Translations under genes and position numbers: made by a program | Assembly: GCA_013290035.1 (NCBI GenBank) | Contig: JABCYT010000297.1 | Span: 1-5,388 of the forward strand | Source: Alphaproteobacteria bacterium | GTDB taxonomy: Bacteria > Pseudomonadota > Alphaproteobacteria > Reyranellales > Reyranellaceae | DNA length: 5,388 bases | Direction of reading: 5' to 3' | Part shown: positions 1 to 5,388 of the stretch, piece by piece | How the letters are laid out: each line of letters opens with the position of its first letter | How positions within the stretch are numbered: position 1 is the stretch's first letter | Notes under the pieces: generated by a model | The model's input: the letters and a program-made list of their open reading frames with translations, nothing else | Told to the model about the DNA's origin: nothing | The model's database searches: none

Positions 1-543
1 GTACACGGCCCGGTTCATGATGCCCAGGGGGTCGCCCTTGTCGATCTCGTCGAACAGGGCCTCTGGCTTCGTCAGGGACGCGTCGATGCCGCGCATCGTG
101 TGGAAGATGGCCTCCCTCGCGGCGGCCAGCTTGCCAGCGTCGGCTGGGTCGTAGTAGTCCGACTTCATTCGGTCACCGAGGTCGCGGATCGCCGCCACCA
201 TTTCGTCGCGCACCTCTTCGAAGTTCAGCTTCTGGTTGTCGATGACGATGATCTTCTCGCCCTCGCCCATCTCGCGCATGGAGTCGACCGCCTCGCGCAA
301 CGCGCGGAACTCGGCCAGCGTCAGCTGACCCACAGGCTTGCCGGGCATCGCGAAGAGCGCGGGATCGACCGCCAACTCGATGCCGTGGTCCTCGTAGCGG
401 GTCTCGACGAACTTCTCCAGCGTCATCGACTTGGTGCGCTGGAGCTCGTCGCCGCGGCGGCTGTCGAACCCGAAGCGGCCCAGGAGGTCCTGGATCTGGT
501 CGACGTACTTGCCGTCGATCGTCTTGAACGAACGCAGCGACGC
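1..543 (-). other. C-terminal visible module of the giant protein (residues 1439-1619)
   Basis: A helical unit starting SLRSFKTIDGKYVDQIQDLL is followed by MTLEKFVETRYEDHGIELAV, PVGQLTLAEFRALREAVDSM and a small strand EKIIVIDNQKLNFEEV. It then continues as amphipathic helices to the window edge. The pattern 'I-D-x-x-Y-V-D-Q-I' with a later 'L-T-L-A-E-F-R-A-L' helix resembles spacer modules that recur in phage polyvalent proteins. No enzymatic signature is visible. The frame is still open at base 1, so one or more domains probably lie beyond. Confidence 0.45.
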
Positions 544-3500
544 CATGCGCTTGAACGTCCTCAGTCCCTGGTCGACTTCGAAGGAAGCGTCGCGCGCGCT
601 CCGGTAGAGCATGTGCGAGATGATCTGGCGCTGTTTCGCCTCGGCTGCCGCTTTCCAGTCCTTGGAAAGAATGGCCTCTTGCACCTCGCGTGCGGCCTTG
701 CGTTCGTCGCGGAGGTACCGGTTGAATCCGTCGAGTTCGTCGGTGGCCTTCCGAGACAGGATCTCGTCGACCTGCTGCCGCATCGCCTCGAGCATCGGGC
801 GCGTGACCGCGACGGCGTCGCGCATCGCCGCGCGGGTCGTGTTCTCTTCCGCCTGGTTCCAGCGCGCCGTCATCTTCTGGTCGCCAAGCTTCTGCTTCAG
901 GTCAGCGCGTTCTTCGGCCGCTCCCTCCACGGCCGCGCTGCGCACCTTCACCTCCTGGGCGACACGTCGGCGGAGGTAGCGCATCTCGTTGGCGAGCAAC
1001 TCCAGCTGGCCGGCGCCGTGCAGCGCTGCCTGTGCCTCGTCCTTGATCGAGGCCTCGTCGTTGAGCTCGCCCTTGCGCTCGGCCATCCGCGCGTCAGTCT
1101 CCTGGTCGATCAGGTATTGGCGGATGCCGCGCTTTTCGCCTTCGGCCTGGCGCAGCTCGCGCTGCTGGCCCTCGAGCGACTGCAGCGCCCGGACCAGCTC
1201 GTCGCCGGAGTCGAAGCCGCCCAGCATCTCGTTAACCGCGTCGGGCGACACGCCGTCCTGGGCGGTCAGGCCCTTGGGAAGCGCGTCGAAGCCGTCCTTG
1301 CCATAGGTCTCCCGGATGAGATCGGTGTTCAGGCGCACGCGGACTTCGGAGCCGTCTGGCATCTTGCCGGTGCGCAGCAACTTCAGCGCGCGCATGTCCG
1401 GCCGCGCATCGACCATCCGCGCGACGTCGTCGGCCATTCGGTTGCGCTCTTCCTGGAACTCCTTCGTGCGCTGGCGCCTGACGACAGCCATCATCTTGTC
1501 CAGCATGGCCGACTCGGCCTGCTGCTTCGCCTTGTCGATCGAGCGCGTGTAGGCCTCCCACTCGGCCTCCGTCATGCCGGCCTCTGCGCGATCCTTGAAG
1601 TTCGGCTCGAGCCCCGTCGACTTCCGGGCCTCTTCTAGTTCAGCGTCGGTGGCCAGCAGCCGGTCGAACACCCCGCGGATGTCGTCACTGATGGGCGTAT
1701 CGAGCGCCGCGACGGTGCGGTAGATCTTCGTGAGCCACTGCTTGAAGCGGCTGAAGACCCGGGCCAGCGCGCGGCTCGGGGCCTTGCCCTCCATCAGGTA
1801 GGCCTCGGCGGCGCGCGCGAACTGCTCGTGCTGGTCGGTCGTGAACTCACCGCCGTCGTTGCCCAGCCACGCGCGCACGGTGGCCATGTCGTCGCGCAGT
1901 TGCCCGGGCGCTGTCTCGGCGCCGGCGTCGGTGGCGAGCTCCTCCAGCCACGCATGGCCGGCCTCGTGGATCAGCGTGGAGCTGTCGGCCTTCTCGAAGA
2001 GGTTGATGACGGCGTGCGCGTCATCGAAGCGGATCGAGCCGCGGCGGTCGTCGCCTACGGCCTGGTAGAAGCTCCGTTCGAGGCTGCCACCATCTGCGCC
2101 GCCAGCACGGCCCGGCTCCCCACGTAGGCGCTCCAGAAGCGCTCGTCGTTCATCCGCGCTGCGTAGAAGGGCACGGAACAGAGCCGTTCGGCGAAGAGTG
2201 GCTTGGCCGCCTGCACCCGGGCCAGCCGTTCCTCTTTCAAGGCCTGCAAGGTCTTCGAGGACTCCAGGAGCGCCCTCAACGGCGTTCCCGCTCGCATCGC
2301 GGAAAGCATCTGCGCGGGCGTCATATTCGAGGCTGCTGGCGAGTGGGTTGGCGTGCTCATTGGTGGCGACCTGGGCGCGGACCATCGACCTGATGTTCTC
2401 CGCGTGGGCACCATCTTCCCACTTCAGGGGCGGCAAGCCAAGGTCGGTGTTGCCATCGAGCTGGCGCGCGTGCGGCTCCAGGTGCTCGGTCGTGCCATAT
2501 TTCACGGCGCTGGAGAGCATGTTCTCCAGGCGCCGGCGCATCCCGGTGTCCGACAGGCCATCCGGGTCTCCGATGAACTTTAGGCCGTTGGAGTGCGCGT
2601 AGTTGGCCGCCAGGTCGTACAGCAGCGAGCCGCCCTTGCCCTCGCCCACGCCCGCGGCGTTGATCCAGACCTTGTCGTCCTTCTCCTGGATCGTTGCCTT
2701 GCGGCCGCCGGGCAGCGTGACGCGGTAGTGGCCGGTCGCCTTCTCGGCGCCGTCCATCTGCGTGATGGTCTCGCGCTCGACCTTGATGCCTGGATCCTTG
2801 TCCTTGGCGATCGACTCCAGGTCCTTGGCCGACGACTTCGGGTACTGGAACAGGCCGTCGTGCTTGCCCAGCTCCATGAGCGTGCTGCCCACGTGCTGCT
2901 CGGGCGCCGCTTCCTGATTGAGCTCGCGGCCGCCACGCGCCTCGGGGCTGGCGCCGCCGTCGCCGATCTGGACGCCCTCGGTCTTGTACAGCGTCGCCGG
3001 GTCCTCGCCCAGGCCGCGACGCTCAGCGCGTGCGACATACCGGGCCGCGAAGATCTGGCCGTAGCGGCTGGCCTCGGCCTCGGGCCGGCCGGCTGCGATC
3101 GCGCGCTGGCGCACGTCGTCGGCGATCTGCTGGGCGCTGTCGGGTTCCTTGGTCGTTCCCGCAGCGTCGTCGACCGCCTGCTTTATGCGCTGCTGGTACT
3201 CGGCCTGGAACTGCCGGGCCTCGTTCAGGCTCATCGCGTCGGCGCCCACGCGGATGTCGGGCAGCAGCTTCTCGGCGATGGGCGAGCCAGCCAGGTGCGC
3301 GACGAAATCCGCCGTGGAGATGACGACGTCGCCGCCGTTGGCCTGCGCGTCGGCCAGCTGCTTGGCCATGTCGGGCACGAACCCGAAGAGCGGGTCCTTG
3401 CCGGCCTCGAGCGTTGCGGGGTCGACGGCCGCGCCCTGGTACAGCTCGCGGATCTTGGCGGCCGGGATGTGCAGGTTTTCCACCGGCGAGCCGTCGGTCT

Positions 3501-4857
3501 GGGCCTGCAGGAACTGCTGAAACGTGTCCAGGTCGCGCTCGCGCAGCTTCGAGGTGGCCGAGCCGTCGAGGATGTTCTTGAACATCGTGGTCTGCGTCTC
3601 GGCGCGCGACGCCGCGCGGAAGTCGCCGTACAGGCCGATACCGCCCATCGTGGCGTGGAGAGCGCCGACCATCATGGCGCCGTTGAGCGCGGCGTCCGAC
3701 AGGCGGTTGACGATCTCCTGCGGGTCGGTCCCGAAGTCGCCTGACGACAGCGCCTTGGCGATCTGCTCGCCCACGATGTTGGAGGCCTCCATGGCCGTCA
3801 TGAAGCCGGCGCCGGCGGCCGCGCCCTTGGCGGTGCTGCCGGCGAACGACGCCGCGGCCCGCGCGAATGTCGGCGTGGTGACAGCCTGCTCCACGGCCTG
3901 CTGTGCGATCTTCTCGGCGCCGCCGGCGCCCAGCAGCTTGCTCTCGATCGCGCCGCCGTAGGAGCCCAGCGCGTAGGTGGTCGCGCCGGTGAAGATGGCG
4001 CCGAACTGCTTGCCGGCTTCCGACAGCGGCTGGCCGTCAGCGCCGCGCATCTGGCCCATCTTCAGGTACGCGTTGCCGGCGGCGACGCTGGCCATGTCGA
4101 GGTTGAAGCCCGTGAAAGCGCCGGCGACCGCGCCTGCGATCGCGCCGGGGATGGCGCCCACACCGCCTACGGGTGCGCCGGCAATACCGCCGACAAGCGC
4201 GCCGCCAGCAGCACCCGCCGTGCCGCCCACCAGCGCATTGTTCAGCAGTCCGGCGATGAAGCCGGTGAAGCTCTGCACGGTGCCCAGACCACCGCTCAGG
4301 CGCGGCGTAGCGGCGATGCGCCCGCTCACGGTGTCGATCGCTTGGTCGGTTTCGGGCGACGCCATGCCGAGCGCCATGGCTACCTGCTTGTCGTTGCCCA
4401 GGCGCCCCAGCGTGTTGGAGTCGACGGCGGTCTGCTCGCCGGTCTTCAGAGCGGTCCACAGACGGTCCAGCGTGCCGAGCTTGTCGAAGTCGTCCTGCGC
4501 CAGGCGCGCGGCCAGCGGGTTCGAGCCGATGAAGGCGGACAGGCCTGGCGCTGCGGCAAGCGTCTGGTTGTTCTGAGCCTGCTGCGCGGACTGCGTTGCG
4601 TCCTGCAGGTTGGCGGACGCCGCCGGCTGCGGGATGCCCAGCGTCTTCGAGGCTGCCAGCGCCTTGGCCTCCGCGTCCGGGTTGCTTCCCTGGGCCAGCG
4701 CCAGGTTCTTCTGTGCGCGGGCGCGGTCGGCTGCCGCCTGCATGTCCAGCACCTGGCCGGCCATCGCGTCGTAGTTCGCGCTGTCGGCCGCCGGCGGCGG
4801 TGCTGCCGGCGCGGTGGCCTGCGCGGCGAGCGAGTCGAAGTCGATTTCGCCCGGCAT
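1..4857 (-). CDS. Giant phage polyvalent-type protein with HEAGH zinc metallopeptidase domain (3' end outside window)
   Basis: The frame runs 1619 codons from ATG 4857 to the window edge without a stop, so the full protein is longer still. Layout: Ala/Gln-rich N-terminus (1-100); Gly-zipper-like hydrophobic region (198-253) with further hydrophobic patches to 411; linker modules (510-631); an alpha/beta module (656-799); a Gly/Arg/Ala-rich hinge (840-928); a metallopeptidase-like domain (929-1050) with H964, E965 and H968; and a charged helical region onward. There is no signal peptide. This size, the mid-protein metallopeptidase and the strings of helical modules match the polyvalent proteins known from phages and conjugative elements, which enter the host with the DNA and counter its defences. 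I infer that role here, with the hydrophobic region helping membrane passage or virion assembly. G+C at third positions is about 90% or more in sampled stretches, except at 2060-2300. The alternative is a purely structural internal virion protein with a vestigial enzyme domain. The coding call is near certain; the family is likely; the exact activity is unknown. Confidence 0.9.
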   Translation of the reverse strand, partial: MPGEIDFDSLAAQATAPAAPPPAADSANYDAMAGQVLDMQAAADRARAQKNLALAQGSNPDAEAKALAASKTLGIPQPAASANLQDATQSAQQAQNNQTLAAAPGLSAFIGSNPLAARLAQDDFDKLGTLDRLWTALKTGEQTAVDSNTLGRLGNDKQVAMALGMASPETDQAIDTVSGRIAATPRLSGGLGTVQSFTGFIAGLLNNALVGGTAGAAGGALVGGIAGAPVGGVGAIPGAIAGAVAGAFTGFNLDMASVAAGNAYLKMGQMRGADGQPLSEAGKQFGAIFTGATTYALGSYGGAIESKLLGAGGAEKIAQQAVEQAVTTPTFARAAASFAGSTAKGAAAGAGFMTAMEASNIVGEQIAKALSSGDFGTDPQEIVNRLSDAALNGAMMVGALHATMGGIGLYGDFRAASRAETQTTMFKNILDGSATSKLRERDLDTFQQFLQAQTDGSPVENLHIPAAKIRELYQGAAVDPATLEAGKDPLFGFVPDMAKQLADAQANGGDVVISTADFVAHLAGSPIAEKLLPDIRVGADAMSLNEARQFQAEYQQRIKQAVDDAAGTTKEPDSAQQIADDVRQRAIAAGRPEAEASRYGQIFAARYVARAERRGLGEDPATLYKTEGVQIGDGGASPEARGGRELNQEAAPEQHVGSTLMELGKHDGLFQYPKSSAKDLESIAKDKDPGIKVERETITQMDGAEKATGHYRVTLPGGRKATIQEKDDKVWINAAGVGEGKGGSLLYDLAANYAHSNGLKFIGDPDGLSDTGMRRRLENMLSSAVKYGTTEHLEPHARQLDGNTDLGLPPLKWEDGAHAENIRSMVRAQVATNEHANPLASSLEYDARADAFRDASGNAVEGAPGVLEDLAGLERGTAGPGAGGQATLRRTALFRALLRSADERRALLERLRGEPGRAGGADGGSLERSFYQAVGDDRRGSIRFDDAHAVINLFEKADSSTLIHEAGHAWLEELATDAGAETAPGQLRDDMATVRAWLGNDGGEFTTDQHEQFARAAEAYLMEGKAPSRALARVFSRFKQWLTKIYRTVAALDTPISDDIRGVFDRLLATDAELEEARKSTGLEPNFKDRAEAGMTEAEWEAYTRSIDKAKQQAESAMLDKMMAVVRRQRTKEFQEERNRMADDVARMVDARPDMRALKLLRTGKMPDGSEVRVRLNTDLIRETYGKDGFDALPKGLTAQDGVSPDAVNEMLGGFDSGDELVRALQSLEGQQRELRQAEGEKRGIRQYLIDQETDARMAERKGELNDEASIKDEAQAALHGAGQLELLANEMRYLRRRVAQEVKVRSAAVEGAAEERADLKQKLGDQKMTARWNQAEENTTRAAMRDAVAVTRPMLEAMRQQVDEILSRKATDELDGFNRYLRDERKAAREVQEAILSKDWKAAAEAKQRQIISHMLYRSARDASFEVDQGLRTFKRMASLRSFKTIDGKYVDQIQDLLGRFGFDSRRGDELQRTKSMTLEKFVETRYEDHGIELAVDPALFAMPGKPVGQLTLAEFRALREAVDSMREMGEGEKIIVIDNQKLNFEEVRDEMVAAIRDLGDRMKSDYYDPADAGKLAAAREAIFHTMRGIDASLTKPEALFDEIDKGDPLGIMNRAVY
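607..1560 (-). other. Charged, largely helical region after the metallopeptidase (residues 1100-1417)
   Basis: Long runs rich in Glu, Lys, Arg, Gln and Ala (for example residues 1100-1145, 1225-1275, 1285-1335 and 1355-1415) are predicted by eye to form extended helices or coiled coils. Between them lies a more ordered patch: ARPDMRALKLLRTGKMPDGS (1151 onward), then LPKGLTAQDGVSPDAVNEML (1193 onward) and GFDSGDELVRAL. I recognise this arrangement as typical of the portion following the metallopeptidase in giant phage proteins, but cannot attach a biochemical role. It could mediate oligomerisation or packing in the virion. Confidence 0.5.
1708..2073 (-). other. Zincin-type metallopeptidase domain, HEAGH motif (residues 929-1050)
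   Basis: A strand-rich lead-in (RRGSIRFDDAHAVINLF) precedes STLIHEAGHAWLEEL, with H964 and H968 as zinc ligands and E965 as the general base of an HExxH metallopeptidase. About 45 residues on, HEQFARAAEAYLMEGKAPS offers E1011 or E1018 as the third ligand, followed by FSRFKQWLTKIYRTV. Lead-in, HExxH, the E-x-F-A ... E-x-Y-L-x-E-G-K-A-P-S helix and the W-L-x-x-I-Y helix are in the order seen in metallopeptidase domains of phage polyvalent proteins. All catalytic residues are present, so it may be active. Possible targets are the protein itself, releasing its domains after injection, or host proteins (inference). Confidence 0.75.
2055..2360 (-). CDS. Candidate overlapping small ORF in the +1 frame inside the giant gene
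   Basis: The +1 frame relative to the giant gene is open from 2414 to a TAG at 2057-2055. Possible starts are ATG 2414, ATG 2360 (101 aa) and ATG 2324 (89 aa). None has a strong Shine-Dalgarno; 2360 has only an AGG nine bases upstream. From ATG 2324 the product looks like an ordinary protein (PLRALLESSKTLQALKEERL, RMNDERFWSAYVGSRAVLAA), unlike the Arg/Ser/Thr-rich junk in other off-frames here. My hand count of its third positions gives about 85% G/C (76 of 89 codons), against about 56% for the giant gene's frame over almost the same bases. Part of this could follow from the Ala/Gly/Arg/Leu-rich sequence in the main frame. It may be a dual-coded gene, a relic of an ancestral reading frame, or chance. 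Confidence 0.3.
   Translation of the reverse strand: MSTPTHSPAASNMTPAQMLSAMRAGTPLRALLESSKTLQALKEERLARVQAAKPLFAERLCSVPFYAARMNDERFWSAYVGSRAVLAAQMVAASNGASTRP
2461..2892 (-). other. Alpha/beta module with Gly-rich turn, FIGDP strand end and Arg-rich helix (residues 656-799)
   Basis: Predicted order: strands at about 711-724 (HYRVTLPGGRKATIQ) and 729-735 (KVWINAA); a Gly-rich turn, G736-V-G-E-G-K-G-G743; a helix (about 744-756) with Tyr747, Tyr753 and His755; a strand ending F761-I-G-D-P765; then DGLSDTGMRRRLENMLSSA and a KYGTTEHLEPH stretch. Strand, Gly-rich turn, helix, strand is reminiscent of the acyl-CoA-binding core of GNAT acetyltransferases, but the Q/R-x-x-G-x-G/A signature is not clean. 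The dense conserved-looking motifs argue for an active or binding domain rather than a spacer. I do not know its function. Confidence 0.45.
2965..3330 (-). other. Linker module typical of giant phage proteins (residues 510-631)
   Basis: A short strand (DVVISTADFVAHL) leads into SPIAEKLLPDIRVGADAMSL and a helix. A second helical unit, about residues 574-615, has alternating Ala, Arg and acidic residues (RPEAEASRYGQIFAARYVAR) and ends in LYKTEGVQI. This pattern of a short strand, a 'P-D-I-R ... D-A-M' turn, then an amphipathic helix closing with a small strand is one I associate with large phage polyvalent proteins ahead of their enzymatic domains. That association is from memory, not a search. 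No catalytic residues are apparent, so it is probably a spacer or interaction module. Confidence 0.45.
4099..4266 (-). other. Gly/Ala-rich hydrophobic segment with glycine-zipper spacing (residues 198-253 of the giant protein)
   Basis: About 55 residues contain almost no charge and many GxxxG-type spacings, for example GGTAGAAGGALVGGIAGAP followed by GAIAGAVAGAFTG. Such segments pack as tight helical hairpins in membranes and are common in phage proteins that cross or enter the host envelope. Two milder hydrophobic Gly/Ala/Met-rich patches follow, near residues 339-359 and 389-411. I infer a membrane-active or virion-packing role. The sequence does not show which, and a soluble packing core remains possible. 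Confidence 0.6.
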
Positions 4858-4871
4858 ATCAGTGCCCCGCC
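4858..4871 (-). promoter_or_regulatory. Weak ribosome-binding site and one-base gene junction for the giant gene
   Basis: Upstream of the ATG at 4857-4855 the minus strand reads GGCGGGG (4871-4865), followed by seven bases to the start codon. The spacing suits a Shine-Dalgarno element, but the match is poor because it lacks the A of GGAGG. The upstream gene's TGA (4861-4859) sits one base before the ATG, so re-initiation by ribosomes finishing the upstream gene probably drives much of the translation. No other start fits better: the next in-frame ATG is at codon 32, after well-formed coding sequence. Confidence 0.6.
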
Positions 4872-5388
4872 AGCGAAGGGTTCAGGTGCAGGAGGTACGC
4901 CGTCTGAATCTGCTGCTCGGTCGCGTCCTTGCCGCTGCGGGCCTTGATGGCCGAGGCGATGCCGGTGCGGAACGTGGGCGGCACAGATACCTGGGCACTG
5001 CCCACCGTGTCGGGCGTGATCTTGAAGGCCGGCGTGCCGTTGGTACCCCAGAAGCGTCCAGGTACCTGTACGGTGGTCGTCAGGCCCTTGGCGATGCCGA
5101 TGATCTCCTGATCGTTGGGCAGGCGCTTGTTCTGGGTGTGGAAGTCGTCGATGCCCTGCGTCAGCGCCCCGGTGTAGGCGTTGAAGTTCGTGGCGATGTC
5201 GGAACTCGGCGAGGTGTTCTTGTCGGGAATCTTGATGCCGGCCGGCGCCAGCGCGTAGTCCTTGGCCAGCGTGAGCGCGTGCAGCATGTTGGCCGAGCGG
5301 TCGGCATCCAGATCAGCCTTGTTGCGGGCGGCCAGCTGCAGGCCTGAGAGCTTGTCGAAGTCGGCGAACGGCAGCTTCGAGATGAGCG
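4859..5388 (-). CDS. C-terminal part of an unassigned probable phage virion/delivery protein (5' end outside window)
   Basis: The frame is open from the window edge to a TGA at 4861-4859, giving 175 visible residues. An ATG at 5287 is internal: the same frame runs upstream of it without a stop for 33 codons, in gene-like sequence that includes KLPFADFDKLSGLQL, so the true start lies beyond base 5388. Codon third positions are mostly G or C, as expected for a real gene in this genome. The visible part is hydrophilic and mixed helix/loop, with no membrane segment and no catalytic motif I can recognise. Recognisable stretches are QGIDDFHTQNKRLPNDQEI, a helix pair typical of repetitive virion proteins, then VPGRFWGTNGTPAFKI, and a final helix ending HLNPSLAGH. 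The next gene starts one base after the stop, so the two are almost certainly co-transcribed. From that position beside a giant phage protein, I infer an internal virion or DNA-injection protein. A tail or portal-associated structural protein is equally possible. The coding call is secure; the function is not. Confidence 0.88.
   Translation of the reverse strand, partial: LISKLPFADFDKLSGLQLAARNKADLDADRSANMLHALTLAKDYALAPAGIKIPDKNTSPSSDIATNFNAYTGALTQGIDDFHTQNKRLPNDQEIIGIAKGLTTTVQVPGRFWGTNGTPAFKITPDTVGSAQVSVPPTFRTGIASAIKARSGKDATEQQIQTAYLLHLNPSLAGH

Noticed and set aside
1232..1561. Minus-strand off-frame open stretch of 109 codons
   Set aside because: Low-quality Arg/Gly/His-rich product with no motif. 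The main frame encodes a well-formed charged helical region at normal codon bias.
100..1638. Plus-strand 512-codon open frame
   Set aside because: Its codon boundaries coincide exactly with those of the minus-strand giant gene, so plus-strand stops would need TTA, CTA or TCA codons in that gene, which are rare at high G+C. The translation is a Leu/Val/Arg/His-rich mirror with no domain.
2580..3038. Minus-strand off-frame open stretch of 152 codons
   Set aside because: It is a monotonous Arg/Ser/Thr/Ala-rich product typical of reading a GC-rich gene out of frame. The giant gene's own frame keeps high third-position G+C here, unlike the 2055-2414 case.
2203..3744. Plus-strand open frames at 2203-2583 and 2593-3744, same mirror phase
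   Set aside because: These are again exact-phase complements of the giant gene. The 2593-3744 translation is dominated by Leu, Val, Arg and Ala with no recognisable motif and no credible ribosome-binding context.
4141..4260. Apparent GCC/GCG-rich DNA repetition
   Set aside because: It follows from the Gly/Ala-rich protein segment. No repeat unit is conserved at the nucleotide level.
4037..4459. Minus-strand off-frame open stretch of 140 codons (Arg/His-rich)
   Set aside because: This is out-of-frame reading of Gly/Ala-rich sequence: high Arg content, no motif, and normal codon bias in the main frame.
3524..4576. Plus-strand open frames at 3524-3961 and 3977-4576 (Ala/Pro/Ser-rich)
   Set aside because: They are antisense to the Gly/Ala-rich hydrophobic segment and nearby sequence. 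Pro/Ala-rich repeats are the expected antisense reading of GGC and GCC codons.
4814..5347. Plus-strand open frame of 177 codons opposite the upstream gene
   Set aside because: It is the exact-phase mirror of the upstream minus-strand gene. The minus strand gives a natural soluble protein sequence; this one is Val/Gly/Arg-rich without motifs.

Overview
The window is G+C-rich (roughly two thirds by eye) and entirely protein-coding on the minus strand. It holds two head-to-tail genes, both cut by the window edges. Gene content points to a tailed phage or prophage of a high-GC bacterium, most likely a proteobacterium (inference from codon use and protein style; there is no host gene to confirm it). 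I see no RNA gene, insertion sequence, CRISPR array, promoter or terminator.

Reading along the minus strand, the first gene (5388 down to 4859) supplies only the last 175 residues of a soluble-looking protein that I cannot assign. Its position suggests a virion or DNA-delivery protein. One base after its stop codon, an ATG at 4857 opens a very large gene that stays open to base 1: 1619 codons with no stop, continuing beyond the window. The many long plus-strand frames here are mirror images of these two genes.

The giant protein looks like a phage 'polyvalent' protein, a multidomain protein packaged in the virion and injected with the DNA. In order I see: an Ala/Gln-rich N-terminus; a Gly/Ala-rich hydrophobic stretch with glycine-zipper spacing (about residues 198-253) and further hydrophobic patches to about 411; a conserved-looking linker module (about 510-631); an alpha/beta module with a Gly-rich turn, a G-D-P strand end and an Arg-rich helix (about 656-799); a variable Gly/Arg/Ala-rich hinge (about 840-928); a zinc metallopeptidase-like domain with H964-E-A-G-H968; and a long, charged, helical C-terminal half. 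The two genes probably form part of one late operon whose products act together in genome delivery and in countering host defence (inference).

The least expected signal is at the hinge (about 2060-2300). Third-position G+C of the giant gene falls there from about 90% or more to about 50%, while the +1 frame on the same strand is open (2414-2055) and has a normal-looking composition. This could be an overlapping gene, a relic of paired frameshifts, or foreign sequence.
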